A DNA stretch of 20,312 nucleotides from Eggerthellaceae bacterium (lineage in GTDB: Bacteria > Actinomycetota > Coriobacteriia > Coriobacteriales > Eggerthellaceae), in NCBI GenBank assembly GCA_900754955.1, contig CAAEEV010000009.1:1-20312 (forward strand), read 5' to 3'. The notes under the pieces were generated by a model, which saw only the letters and a list, made by a program, of their open reading frames with translations, did not search any database and had not been told where the DNA came from. Below, one piece after another: positions 1-8,462 of this stretch; within the stretch, counting starts at the first letter, position 1; each line of letters starts with the position of its first letter. Made by a program: the position numbers and the translations under genes.

Positions 1-1334
1 CGCAGGTCGCCTCGCGCGCGTGTGCGTGGGCGGCAGGCCCCGTTCACGTGAACTTCCCGTTCGAGGAGCCCCTCAAGTCCGACTTCGCGGGGGCGGATGC
101 GTGCGCGCACACCGCGACGTACGGCAGTGCCGAGGATGCCTTCGCCGTGGCGCGGGCTGCGGTGTTGCCGACAATGCGGCCGATCGTGGCTCCGCGCAGA
201 ACCCTCGATGCGAGCGCCGTCGAGGAGCTGCGTGCGCTTCTGAGCGACCGTCGCACGCTCGTGCTGGCGGGCGAGGGCACGTGCTCCACGTACGCCGAGG
301 CGCAGGAGGTTGCGGCGTGGGCGCACGCCTGGCGTCTGCCTGTTCTCGCCGATCCGCTTTCGGGGCTGCGCTCGGTCGAGGATGCGGCGATCATCGACGC
401 GTACGATGCGGCGCTTGCGCACGACGATTGCCCGCTTCCGCGCGCGGTGATCCGCTTCGGGCGTTATCCCGTGTCGAAGCGCGTCTCCCTCGCGGTGGGA
501 GCACTCCACGATGCGGCGGCGCAGGGCGGCGAACCCTTCGCGAGCATCGTGGTCGACGTCGAGCAGACGCGCGATTTCAACGCGGCAACCGACGTGTTCG
601 TGGCCGCGACGCCGCTCGAGTTCGTGCGCTCGCTTGCGCAGGCGCCCGCGCCTGCATCCGGGGACCAAGCGGCCTTCTTCGAAGAATGGGCCGCTCGCAA
701 CGCGGCGGCGCGTTCCCGTGCGCGTGCGGTGACCGCCGCGGAAGACGCGGACGCATTCGAGGGTGCGTACGTGAGCGCGGTGCTCGACAACGCTCCCGCG
801 GGATCGTGCCTGTTCGTGGCGAACTCGATGGCGGTGCGCGCTGTCGACACGTTCTACGGCGCAGGCGGCCGCGCGCTGTGCGTGCTCGGCAACCGCGGGC
901 AGAACGGCATCGACGGCACGGTGTCCACGGCGATCGGCGCGGCTCAGCACTTCAAGCAGACCACCTTCATCACGGGCGACTTCACCCTGCAGCATGACAT
1001 TGGGGCGCTTGCGCTCCAGCACGAGATGCTCGTCGCGCAGCCCGACGCGCCGACGGTGGTCATCGTGCTGCTCAACAACGACGGCGGCGCGATCTTCGAC
1101 ATGCTGCCGCAGGCGTCCGACGAGGCGTATTTCGAGCGTCTCTTTCTCGCGCCGCAAAACGTCGATTTCGCCAGCGCAGCGGCGGCGTTCCACGTGCCGT
1201 ACCGGCGCGCAGCGAGCGTCGAGGAATTCGTGCGGCACTACCGTCAGCGGCTCTGCGTCCCAGGCATCAGCCTCATCGAGGTGCGTGTGCCGCTGCGGGG
1301 TGTGAAGAGCCGCTACGGCGCCTACTGGAACTAG
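1..1334 (+). CDS. menD: MenD, SEPHCHC synthase (5' end outside window)
   Basis: MenD is a cytosolic thiamine-diphosphate enzyme. It joins isochorismate and 2-oxoglutarate to give SEPHCHC, the first committed step of menaquinone synthesis. The frame is open from base 3, and its first residues contain GPVHVNFPFEEPL, the conserved block closing the N-terminal pyrimidine-binding domain. The gene therefore starts upstream, and the GTG at 48 is an internal valine codon. About 443 codons are present, against the 550-600 usual for MenD. The C-terminal PP domain is complete: GNRGQNGIDG (888-917), then the diphosphate and Mg2+ motif GDFTLQHD (975-998), with NNDGGAIFDMLP at 1074-1109. The middle domain is diverged and alanine-rich. 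menH starts on the base after the TAG stop, which implies translational coupling. The family call is secure; only the missing N-terminus is unseen. Confidence 0.95.
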   Translation, partial: QVASRACAWAAGPVHVNFPFEEPLKSDFAGADACAHTATYGSAEDAFAVARAAVLPTMRPIVAPRRTLDASAVEELRALLSDRRTLVLAGEGTCSTYAEAQEVAAWAHAWRLPVLADPLSGLRSVEDAAIIDAYDAALAHDDCPLPRAVIRFGRYPVSKRVSLAVGALHDAAAQGGEPFASIVVDVEQTRDFNAATDVFVAATPLEFVRSLAQAPAPASGDQAAFFEEWAARNAAARSRARAVTAAEDADAFEGAYVSAVLDNAPAGSCLFVANSMAVRAVDTFYGAGGRALCVLGNRGQNGIDGTVSTAIGAAQHFKQTTFITGDFTLQHDIGALALQHEMLVAQPDAPTVVIVLLNNDGGAIFDMLPQASDEAYFERLFLAPQNVDFASAAAAFHVPYRRAASVEEFVRHYRQRLCVPGISLIEVRVPLRGVKSRYGAYWN

Positions 1335-2231
1335 GTGGCGCGCATGGATGCGAAAACAGCTGGAGAAAAGGGTGTCGTGTGCGCATCTGCCGCCGTCCCC
1401 GCGCCTTTCGTGCTGCTGCACGGCTTCGGGCAGCGCGGCGCGTCGTGGGACGACATTGCGGCACGGCTTTGCGCGGCGGGCCATGCCGTGTACGCGCCTG
1501 ATCTGGTACGGCGTGGCGAACGCGGCGAGGTCGCCTGTCTGGGCACGACTTTGCGGGGTGCCGACGGGGCGTTCCCTCTCGCCTGCACGGCGTTGGCTTC
1601 CTACGTGCGCGAGGTGGCGGAGCGCGAAGGTGCGGCTCCGCTGCTCGTGGGCTATTCCATGGGCGGCCGGCTCGTCGCGGAACTCGTGAGCACCACGCTG
1701 CCCGAAGACCTTCCGCTTGCGGGCATCGTGCTCGAAAGCGCGGGCCTCGGGCCTGCCGACGAGGCCGAACGGGCGGCGCTTACCGCGCGCAATGCCGCGT
1801 GGTGCGCCGACGTGCGTGCACAGGGCGTCGAGCGCTTCATGCGCGCCTGGGCGGAGCTGCCGCTGTTCGCCACACAGAAGGCGCTCCCCGACACCGTGCG
1901 CGAGCGCGTGCGTGCCGAGCGGGAGAGCGCCAGCATCGACGAGCTTGTGCTCGAGCTCGACGGGTGGGGCCAGCATCGCCAGGGGTGGAGTGCGCATGCG
2001 ACCCTGTGCCTCGACCTGTGGACGCGCACGGGCGTGCCCGTGCGATACGTGGCGGGTGCGCTCGACGGAAAGTACGTGAAGACGGCGCACCTTGTCGAGC
2101 GGGTCGTGCCGGGCGTGGAGGTCGTCATCGTTCCCGATGCGGGCCACAACGTGCACCTCGAGCAGCCTGCGGCGTTTGCGGATGCGCTCCTGCAGGTTGC
2201 CGCGCAGTCCGTCCCGCCAACTACGCGCTGA
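1335..2231 (+). CDS. menH: MenH, SHCHC synthase (alpha/beta hydrolase)
   Basis: MenH eliminates pyruvate from SEPHCHC to give SHCHC. The 298-residue product is an alpha/beta hydrolase. It has the HGFGQRGASW oxyanion strand-loop (residues 29-38), nucleophile elbow GYSMGG with Ser108, a candidate Asp244 in GALDGKY, and His271 in DAGHNVHLEQP. These are the Ser-Asp-His triad and the context expected of MenH. The GTG start at 1335 follows the menD TAG with no gap; an in-frame ATG three codons later (1344) is an equally possible start. Neither has an obvious separate Shine-Dalgarno sequence, fitting coupling to menD. The protein is slightly longer than typical MenH (about 250-270 aa), mainly through a disordered-looking N-terminus. 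Some family members catalyse other hydrolase reactions, but the position between menD and menB makes MenH the best call. Confidence 0.9.
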   Translation: MARMDAKTAGEKGVVCASAAVPAPFVLLHGFGQRGASWDDIAARLCAAGHAVYAPDLVRRGERGEVACLGTTLRGADGAFPLACTALASYVREVAEREGAAPLLVGYSMGGRLVAELVSTTLPEDLPLAGIVLESAGLGPADEAERAALTARNAAWCADVRAQGVERFMRAWAELPLFATQKALPDTVRERVRAERESASIDELVLELDGWGQHRQGWSAHATLCLDLWTRTGVPVRYVAGALDGKYVKTAHLVERVVPGVEVVIVPDAGHNVHLEQPAAFADALLQVAAQSVPPTTR

Positions 2232-2544
2232 CGCACCCACCGGCCGCACTACCGCAGGCGCAGCGCGGCCGCCGTCCGTCGGTGTCCTTCCGCCGCGCCT
2301 GCATGCATAGTTCCCGCCGTGCAGTTGTGAAAATGGGATGAAAAGTCGTTGAACTCGTTTCTGGCGCGTTGCGGCAATCGATAAAAACGCGCTGGAGCGG
2401 TACTATATACCACAGCATCGTGCAGGCGTGTTTCCGCACGTCCCTGCATGCCGCTCCCAACCACGACATTGTTCATCCGCGCATGCGCGACCGCTTCCGA
2501 GCGGGGATAGGCGCGTGCCGGCACCGAAATACCAAGGGGCGTCT
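2232..2544 (+). promoter_or_regulatory. menH-menB gap, possible menB promoter and dyad
   Basis: This 313-bp gap has no convincing gene. Its most AT-rich stretch is around 2335-2412. A dyad GCGCGTT (2364-2370) / AACGCGC (2386-2392) with a 15-nt spacer lies just upstream of TACTATATA (2401-2409), which could serve as a -10 box. I do not find a good -35 at the right distance. An in-frame ATG at 2428 could extend MenB by 39 residues, but that extension does not look like MenB and has no ribosome-binding site. The gap plausibly holds the promoter and leader for menB, possibly with an operator. No terminator with a T-tract follows menH. Confidence 0.35.
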
Positions 2545-3384
2545 ATGAGCGACATTCAGTGGAAGCCGGGCAAGCAGTACCGCGAGATCATCTACGAGAC
2601 ATGCGGCGGCATTGCCAAGATCACCATCAACCGACCCGAGCGCCGCAACGCGTTCACGCCGCTGACGGTCAACGAGATGTACGACGCGTTCACCGTCGCG
2701 CGCGACGATGCGGAGATCGGCGTCATCATTCTGACGGGCGCCAACCACGGCGGTCGCCACGAGGACGAGGCGTTCTGCTCGGGCGGCGATCAGAAAATCC
2801 GCGGCAACGGCGGTTACGTGGGCGAGGACTCCATCCCGCGTCTCAACGTGCTCGACCTCCAGCGGCTCATCCGCGTGGTGCCCAAGCCCGTCATCGCCAT
2901 GGTGAACGGCTACGCCATCGGCGGCGGGCACGTGCTCCACATCCTGTGCGACCTCTCCATTGCGGCCGACACGGCCAAGTTCGGACAGACGGGCCCCAAG
3001 GTGGGCAGCTTCGACGCGGGCTACGGCGCGGGCTACCTCGCCAACATCGTGGGCCAGAAGAAGGCGCGCGAGATCTGGTACCTATGCCGTCAGTACACGG
3101 CTGCCGAGGCGCTCGAGATGGGGCTCGTGAACAAGGTGGTTCCCTTCGACGAGCTCGAGGCGGAATGCGTCGCCTGGGCACACGAGATGCTCCAGTTCAG
3201 TCCCACGGCGCTGCGCTTCATGAAGGCGTCGTTCAACGCGGCCACCGACGGCCTTGCGGGCATTCAGCAGCTTGCCGGCGACGCAACGCTGCTCTACTAC
3301 ACCACCGACGAGGCGAAGGAGGGGCGCGACGCCTTCAAGGAGAAGCGCGCTCCCGACTTCACCCAGTTCCCGAAGTTTCCCTAG
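2545..3384 (+). CDS. menB: MenB, 1,4-dihydroxy-2-naphthoyl-CoA synthase
   Basis: MenB is a crotonase-fold enzyme that closes the second ring, converting OSB-CoA to DHNA-CoA by an intramolecular Claisen (Dieckmann-type) condensation. The 279-residue product has [11 protein letters not shown] (residues 78-87), GGGHVLH (126-132), [15 protein letters not shown] (147-161) and [10 protein letters not shown], and ends in the conserved [10 protein letters not shown]. Gly150 in QTG matches the glycine of bicarbonate-dependent (E. coli-like) MenB; the other class has aspartate there. This suggests, by inference, that bicarbonate acts as the catalytic base. The start is ATG 2545, supported by AAGGGG at 2534-2539 five bases upstream and by the usual MenB N-terminus. 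Its length is normal. It sits between menH and the menE/menC fusion. Confidence 0.96.
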   Translation: MSDIQWKPGKQYREIIYETCGGIAKITINRPERRNAFTPLTVNEMYDAFTVARDDAEIGVIILTGANHGGRHEDEAFCSGGDQKIRGNGGYVGEDSIPRLNVLDLQRLIRVVPKPVIAMVNGYAIGGGHVLHILCDLSIAADTAKFGQTGPKVGSFDAGYGAGYLANIVGQKKAREIWYLCRQYTAAEALEMGLVNKVVPFDELEAECVAWAHEMLQFSPTALRFMKASFNAATDGLAGIQQLAGDATLLYYTTDEAKEGRDAFKEKRAPDFTQFPKFP

Positions 3385-3491
3385 GCGCCAGCGCGGAAGA
3401 CGGTTCGGCGCCGTAAAGCCTTTCGGCGTTGGGCTCGCCTTTCGCATGCGTGCAGCGCGCGAGTTTTCGAGAGCGAGATGCATGACAGCAG

Positions 3492-6254
3492 ATGATTGAC
3501 GTATTCGAGAGCATGGCTAGAACATATCCCAACCGGGCGTTCTTCACCTTCGTCGATGCGAAGGGCATGGAGGTGACGTACACGTATCGCCAGGCGCGCC
3601 TTGCCGCCGCGGCGGTTGCCCGTCGCCTGCGCACGCTCAACGTCCGTGCGGGGGATTACGTCGTCGTCGATCTGCCCAACTGCCCCGAATACGTCTTTCT
3701 CATCCTCGCTGCCGCTTACGGTTCGTTCACGCTTGTGACGCTCAACCAGCGTCTCTCCGAGGGCGAGAAGACCAAGCGCCTGATGGGGCTCGAGCGCGGT
3801 GGCGTGCGCGTCGCGTTTACGATCGACGAGCGCCGTCTCGGCAAGCTGTTCGGCGACGTACGCCTGTCGTTCGTCGACGAGGCCACGGTCATCGAGGGCG
3901 TGTACGGGTCGCCGAGCCGCGACCACGCCATCATGGGTGCGCGGCAGGATGCGATCGAGGACACCGTGCATTTCGTCGAGCGCGAGGCGCACCTGTTCGA
4001 TCCCGACACGCGCGCCGTGGTGATGTTCACCTCGGGAACCACGGGGCACCCCAAGGCGGTGGGGCTGTCGTGGGCGCGCCTCGTCGCATCAGCCGCTTCG
4101 TCGAACCGCGTGCTGAACGCGTTCGGCGAGGGCGCATGGCAGGCGGTTCTGCCGTTGTACCACGTGGGCGGCCTGCAGGTGATCGTGCGGTCGGTGACGA
4201 ATCGCTCGCCGTTCCGCCTGTACGAGCGTTTCGACGCCGAGCGTGTGCTCCACGATGTGGAGAAGCGCCGCGTCACGCACATCGCCGTGGTCGATAAGAT
4301 GCTGCGCGACCTGATTGCCGTCGAGGCCGAGCGCGCGTCGCGTCGACGCAGCGAGGGTCCGAGCCGTCTTGCACGCTACCAGTGCATCCTGATCGGCGGC
4401 GGTCCGCTCAACCTGCAGACGCTTGACGACGCGCTTGACCTGCGCGCGCACGTGTTTGCGAGCTACGGCATGACCGAGACGGCGAGTCAGATTGCGAACG
4501 CCGAGGTCACAAGCTCTTTTGACGGTGGGCTCGAGCTTTTGCCCGGCTACGCCGTGCGCATCGTCGACCCCGGGGCCGACGGTTTCGGCCGCCTCGCCGT
4601 CAAGGGACCGGGCGTGTTCGACGGCTATCTCAACGCGCGTGCTGCGTTCACGGTCGACGGGTTCTTCCTCACGGGCGACACCGCTGCGCTGCGCGGAAGC
4701 CGCATCTATCTCAAAGAGCGCACGGCCGACATGTTCGTGTCGGGTGGCGAGAACATCTACCCGGTTGAAATCGCCAACGCGATCCGCCGCGTTCCCGGCG
4801 TCGGCGATGCGTTCGTGTTCGGCGTGCCGCATTCCACGTGGGGTCGGCGCCCCGTCGCCGTGGTCGAGCGCTCGAAGTCCGACCTGAGCGCGGCGGACGT
4901 GCTGCGCGGGGTGCGGGGTGCGCTCTCGAAGCTGACGACCCCCGACGATGTGATGGTGGTCGACCGTCTTCCTCGTAAGGGGATCGGCAAGATCGACCGT
5001 GCCGCCGTGCAGGAGCTCTACGAGAAGCGTCTGGCGGTGCGCAAGGTGGTGCTTCATCGGGTGCGCCTTCCGTTCCGCACGCCGTTCAAGACGGCGCAGA
5101 AGACGCTCACGCACCGCGATCTCGTGATCGTCGAAGTCGTCGATCACGCGGGGCGCGTGGGCCTCGGCGAATGCGTGGCGTTCGACACCGACTGGTACCT
5201 GCCCGAGACGCTCGACGAGTCGGTGCGGTTCATGAAGCAGACGCTCATCCCTGTGCTGCGCGGCACGGTGTACGCCCATCCGCGCGAGGTGGCGGCGTCG
5301 TTCGAGCGCGTCGGCGGGCTGAGGGGCCACGCGATGGCGACGAGCGCGCTCGAGATGGCGCTGTGGGATCTGTACGGGCGCATCGAGGGGCGGCCGCTCT
5401 GGGCGCTGTTGAACGAGGAGTACGAGCGCCTGTGCGCCGAGGAGGGTCTGCGCCTGTCGGCGGGCTTGGAGCGTGCAGCGTCGACGCGCGGCGCCAGCGC
5501 GCTCGTTCCCGCGGGGGCGGTCGTGGGCATCGCGGCGCCCGCTGTGGCGGTTGAGCAGGCTGCAGCGGCGGTGCGCGCCGGGTATCGCCGCGTGAAGATG
5601 AAGATCGCCCCCGGTCAGGGGCTTGCCGCCGTACGCGCGGTGCGCGAGGCGTTCCCGAGCCTTCTGATCACGCTCGATGCGAATCAGAGCTTCGGCGACG
5701 CCGACCTCGACGAGCTGCGCGCCTACGACGCGCTCGGCATCGGCTGGATCGAGGAGCCGCTTGACGTGCGCCACCCCGGTTTTGCGGGCGGAAGCGATGC
5801 GCTCGCGCGGCTCGCGCGCCTGCAGCGCACGCTTTCCACGCCGATCTGCGTCGACGAGTCGTACGACGACATCGCTTCCGCCGACCGCATCCTCGGATTC
5901 CGCGATCTGCGCTGCATCAACGTGAAACTCTCGAAGCTCGGAAGCATCACCTGGACGCTGCGCTTCATCGCGCATGCGCAGGCGCGCGGGCGCGAGGTGT
6001 GGATAGGCGGCATGTACGATGCGGGCATTTCGAAGCGCGTTCATGCCGCATTCGAGACGCTGCCGGGCGTCGTCATGCCGGGTGACGTGTCGACGCCGAG
6101 CCGCTACTTTGACGCCGACATCGCCAAGCCGCCCTACGTGTCGACGCGCGGCTACGTTCTGCTCAACGGAACGGGGTACGAGGCGGGCATCGGCTGCGAG
6201 CTCAACCTCGAGGAGATCGCGCGCGTGCTCGTGCGGCGCGAGACGATCGAATAG
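3492..6254 (+). CDS. menE-menC: MenE-MenC fusion: OSB-CoA ligase and OSB synthase
   Basis: One 920-residue frame encodes two consecutive pathway enzymes. Residues 1 to about 512 are an ANL-superfamily acyl-CoA ligase (MenE), with P-loop FTSGTTGHPKA (179-189), YGMTET (325-330), TGD (394-396), hinge region KERTADMFVSGGENIYP and A10 lysine K500 in KGIGKIDR. Residues about 516-920 are an enolase-superfamily OSB synthase (MenC). It has KMK (702-704, catalytic lysines), metal ligands Asp729 (LDANQ), Glu754 or Glu755 (IEEP) and Asp788 (VDES), and Lys812 (NVKLSK). MenC makes OSB and MenE activates it with ATP and CoA, so the fusion may pass OSB directly. No stop or frameshift lies between the halves. 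Residues about 640-675 form an extra Ala/Arg/Glu-rich stretch not expected in MenC. The ATG at 3492 has a weak ribosome-binding site and overlaps the TGA of a five-codon mini-ORF (3478-3495). The 107-bp gap after menB shows no terminator. Confidence 0.93.
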   Translation: MIDVFESMARTYPNRAFFTFVDAKGMEVTYTYRQARLAAAAVARRLRTLNVRAGDYVVVDLPNCPEYVFLILAAAYGSFTLVTLNQRLSEGEKTKRLMGLERGGVRVAFTIDERRLGKLFGDVRLSFVDEATVIEGVYGSPSRDHAIMGARQDAIEDTVHFVEREAHLFDPDTRAVVMFTSGTTGHPKAVGLSWARLVASAASSNRVLNAFGEGAWQAVLPLYHVGGLQVIVRSVTNRSPFRLYERFDAERVLHDVEKRRVTHIAVVDKMLRDLIAVEAERASRRRSEGPSRLARYQCILIGGGPLNLQTLDDALDLRAHVFASYGMTETASQIANAEVTSSFDGGLELLPGYAVRIVDPGADGFGRLAVKGPGVFDGYLNARAAFTVDGFFLTGDTAALRGSRIYLKERTADMFVSGGENIYPVEIANAIRRVPGVGDAFVFGVPHSTWGRRPVAVVERSKSDLSAADVLRGVRGALSKLTTPDDVMVVDRLPRKGIGKIDRAAVQELYEKRLAVRKVVLHRVRLPFRTPFKTAQKTLTHRDLVIVEVVDHAGRVGLGECVAFDTDWYLPETLDESVRFMKQTLIPVLRGTVYAHPREVAASFERVGGLRGHAMATSALEMALWDLYGRIEGRPLWALLNEEYERLCAEEGLRLSAGLERAASTRGASALVPAGAVVGIAAPAVAVEQAAAAVRAGYRRVKMKIAPGQGLAAVRAVREAFPSLLITLDANQSFGDADLDELRAYDALGIGWIEEPLDVRHPGFAGGSDALARLARLQRTLSTPICVDESYDDIASADRILGFRDLRCINVKLSKLGSITWTLRFIAHAQARGREVWIGGMYDAGISKRVHAAFETLPGVVMPGDVSTPSRYFDADIAKPPYVSTRGYVLLNGTGYEAGIGCELNLEEIARVLVRRETIE

Positions 6255-6384
6255 CAGCCGCAGCGGGCGCCGGGAGCCAGCGCCGAGAGCCTGACGCGGC
6301 CGTTGGGCGCCGACGCTGGGCGCTGGCGTCTTCGGGCACTGCCACTAGATGCTGGCGTATCCGCACCCGCAGGTACGTACGAGC

Positions 6385-6435
6385 AAAAGCAAAAAGGGGC
6401 GCGGAACGACGCAGCATGTGCGTTCCGCGCCCCTT
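6385..6435 (-). terminator. Rho-independent terminator of the MFS-CBS gene
   Basis: A perfect 15-bp GC-rich stem (6394-6408 with 6421-6435) encloses a 12-nt loop. Read on the minus strand it is followed by a T-rich run (complement of 6385-6393), so it terminates the minus-strand MFS gene, whose stop lies about 48 bp upstream. On the + strand no T-tract follows, so it is at best a weak stop for the convergent menE-menC transcript. The rest of the 228-bp gap (6255-6482) holds GC-rich near-palindromic text around 6264-6330 and no gene. Confidence 0.85.
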
Positions 6436-6482
6436 CCCGTATACGCTGAGGATACGCGCGTCTCGTTTCGCTTTGCGCGCTC

Positions 6483-8462
6483 CTACGCCTGCGGTGCCGG
6501 CTTCTTCAAGGCATCGAGGCTCTTCCCCTCGCGCTTGAGCTCGTCGATCTTCACCTCGCGCTCGAGGTCGGCGTCGGCCTGTCCCTCGAGGTAGGTCTTC
6601 ATCGAGTACAGCGTGATGTCCGAGCGGTTGATCACGCCGACGATCTTGCCTTCGTGCAGCACGGGCACCTTCTTCAGGTGATTCTTGCTGAGGATGCGGC
6701 ATACCTGCGGCAGGGTGGTGTACAGGTCGATGCCGATGACGCCCTTGGTGCCGATGTCGCGGATGTTCATCTTCATGAGGTTGGCGAGCTTCTCGTCGTA
6801 GGTTTCCTCGTCGGCGCGCATCTGCATGATCATGACGACCGGGTCCATGTAGCTGTTCGACTGCGTGGACAGCAGGCGCATGATGTCGCCGTCCGACACG
6901 AAGCCTACGGCCCTGCCGTCGGCGTCCACCACGGGCGCGCCGCTGATGCCGTGCTCGACGAAGAACTTCATCGCGTCCACCACAGTGGCGTCGGGCGAGA
7001 GGCTGTAGACGTCCTTCTTCATGATCTTCTCGATCATGGTGCGCTCTTCGCGGTTGCGCTCGGGCTCCGCCTTCTCGTCGCTGGGCTTGTTCTTCACGAA
7101 GGCGATGGTGAGGCCGAGCGCGATGGCGGAGAGCACCACGGCGGCGAAGAACGCTGCGTTGACGCCGAGAATGCCCGCCTCAACGGTGCCCATGGAGCCC
7201 GACATCGAGCCCGCCACGAACGCGTCGATGGACACGAGCAGCGCCGTGCCGAGCGAGCCCGACACCTGGCGCAGCGTGTTGTTCACGGAGGTGCCGTGGT
7301 TGAGCACCTTGTTGTCGAGCGCGTTCATGGCCCAGGTGGTGATGGGCATGTTCACGAGCGACAGCGAGAACATGCGCACCGTGTAGATGATGGTGATCCA
7401 CACCACGTTGGTGGTGCTCGTGAGCGTGGCGAAGCCCACGGTGGAGACGGTGAGCACGGTAAGTCCGATGATGCTCAGCACGCGCGGGCCGTACTTGTCG
7501 AACAGGCGGCCGGCGAACGGGTTCATGATGCCCATGAGGATGGCGCCCGGCATGATGACGAGGCCGGAAACCGTAGCGGAGTAGCCCATGTAGCTCTGCA
7601 GGTAGATGGGCATGAGCACGCCAGCGGCCAGCAGCGACGCTTGCACGATCATGCCGATAACGGTGCCGATGAGGAAGCGGCGGTTCGCGAGCACGCGCAC
7701 GTTGAGCATCGGCTGCTCCATCTTGAGCTGACGACGGAAGAACAGCACGAGCACCACGAGGCCCACGAGCGTGATGATGGAGTCGGACACGTTGAGGCCG
7801 ACCGAGCCGATCGTGGAGAAGCCGTAGAGCAGCGCGCCGAAGCCGACAGTCGACATGACGACCGAGATCTTGTCGAGGTGTGCGGCGGGGTTGAGCGGCT
7901 CGGTGCGCTTGAGCGCGAACACGCTCACGGCGATGACGATGGCGATGAGCGCGGCGATGGCGTAGAAGAGGATGCGCCAGCCGAACGAGTCGATCACGAG
8001 GCCGGCAACACTCGGGCCGATGGCCGGCGCGAACGCGATGACGATGCCGAAGATGCCCATGGCCGAGCCGCGGCGTTCAGGCGGGAACGTGAGCATGAGC
8101 ACGGTCATAACCATCGGCATGAGGATGCCGGCGCCCGCGGCCTGCAGCAAACGCCCGACGAGCAGCACCGCGAAGTTCGGGGCGATGCCCGCCAGCAGAC
8201 TGCCGACGGCGAAGATGGCGAGCGAGATGATGTAGAGCGCCTTGGTGGAGTGCTTGTCGGTCAGATAGGCCGTAACGGGGATCATGATGGCGTTGACCAG
8301 CGTGAATCCCGTGGTGAGCCACTGCACCGTGGCGGCGTCGATGCCCATTTCCGCCATGATGGACGGCTGGGCGGGCGTGACGACCGTCTGATTCAGAACG
8401 GTAACGAACGTTCCGAAGATCATGATCGCCAGCATGATGATTTGTGAGCGTGTGAGTCCCAT
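6483..8462 (-). CDS. MFS (DHA2/EmrB-type) transporter with C-terminal CBS pair
   Basis: This is a predicted inner-membrane proton-driven efflux protein of 659 residues. Residues 1 to about 458 are a DHA2-type major facilitator with about 14 hydrophobic segments. They include LNQTVVTPAQPSI in TM1 (families usually have a related Asp/Asn-rich motif), loop motif DKHSTK (69-74), FPPERRGSAMG (126-136) and motif C-like APAIGPSVAGLVID (145-158). After a charged linker (460-478) come two CBS domains, about 479-532 (IMKKDVYSLSP, GAPVVDADGR, GFVSDGDI) and 565-622 (KKVPVLHEGKIVGVINRSDI), and an acidic/basic tail. CBS pairs usually bind adenosine nucleotides or SAM, so transport may be gated by a cytoplasmic ligand; that is inference and the substrate is unknown. 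The start is ATG 8462, chosen because GAGG lies about 10 nt upstream and the protein then begins like other DHA2 proteins. The frame is open to 8663, but that extension is not transporter-like. The gene is divergent from the CorC-type gene and is terminated at 6385-6435. Confidence 0.88.
   Translation of the reverse strand: MGLTRSQIIMLAIMIFGTFVTVLNQTVVTPAQPSIMAEMGIDAATVQWLTTGFTLVNAIMIPVTAYLTDKHSTKALYIISLAIFAVGSLLAGIAPNFAVLLVGRLLQAAGAGILMPMVMTVLMLTFPPERRGSAMGIFGIVIAFAPAIGPSVAGLVIDSFGWRILFYAIAALIAIVIAVSVFALKRTEPLNPAAHLDKISVVMSTVGFGALLYGFSTIGSVGLNVSDSIITLVGLVVLVLFFRRQLKMEQPMLNVRVLANRRFLIGTVIGMIVQASLLAAGVLMPIYLQSYMGYSATVSGLVIMPGAILMGIMNPFAGRLFDKYGPRVLSIIGLTVLTVSTVGFATLTSTTNVVWITIIYTVRMFSLSLVNMPITTWAMNALDNKVLNHGTSVNNTLRQVSGSLGTALLVSIDAFVAGSMSGSMGTVEAGILGVNAAFFAAVVLSAIALGLTIAFVKNKPSDEKAEPERNREERTMIEKIMKKDVYSLSPDATVVDAMKFFVEHGISGAPVVDADGRAVGFVSDGDIMRLLSTQSNSYMDPVVMIMQMRADEETYDEKLANLMKMNIRDIGTKGVIGIDLYTTLPQVCRILSKNHLKKVPVLHEGKIVGVINRSDITLYSMKTYLEGQADADLEREVKIDELKREGKSLDALKKPAPQA

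Noticed and set aside
48..50. GTG at 48 as the start of MenD
   Set aside because: The frame is open upstream and encodes GPVHVNFPF, a conserved MenD block, across this codon. The real start is outside the window.
2428..2544. N-terminal extension of MenB from ATG 2428
   Set aside because: The 39 extra residues do not resemble MenB, and ATG 2545 has AAGGGG at the right spacing.
4089..6044. A 651-codon open frame on the minus strand opposite menE-menC
   Set aside because: Its product is His/Arg/Val-rich with no domain. It mirrors the codon pattern of the true + strand gene, a common artefact in GC-rich DNA.
6654..8447. A 597-codon open frame on the + strand opposite the MFS-CBS gene
   Set aside because: The translation is an abnormal run of His, Asp, Glu and Arg, as expected from the antisense of membrane-segment codons. 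It is not a protein.
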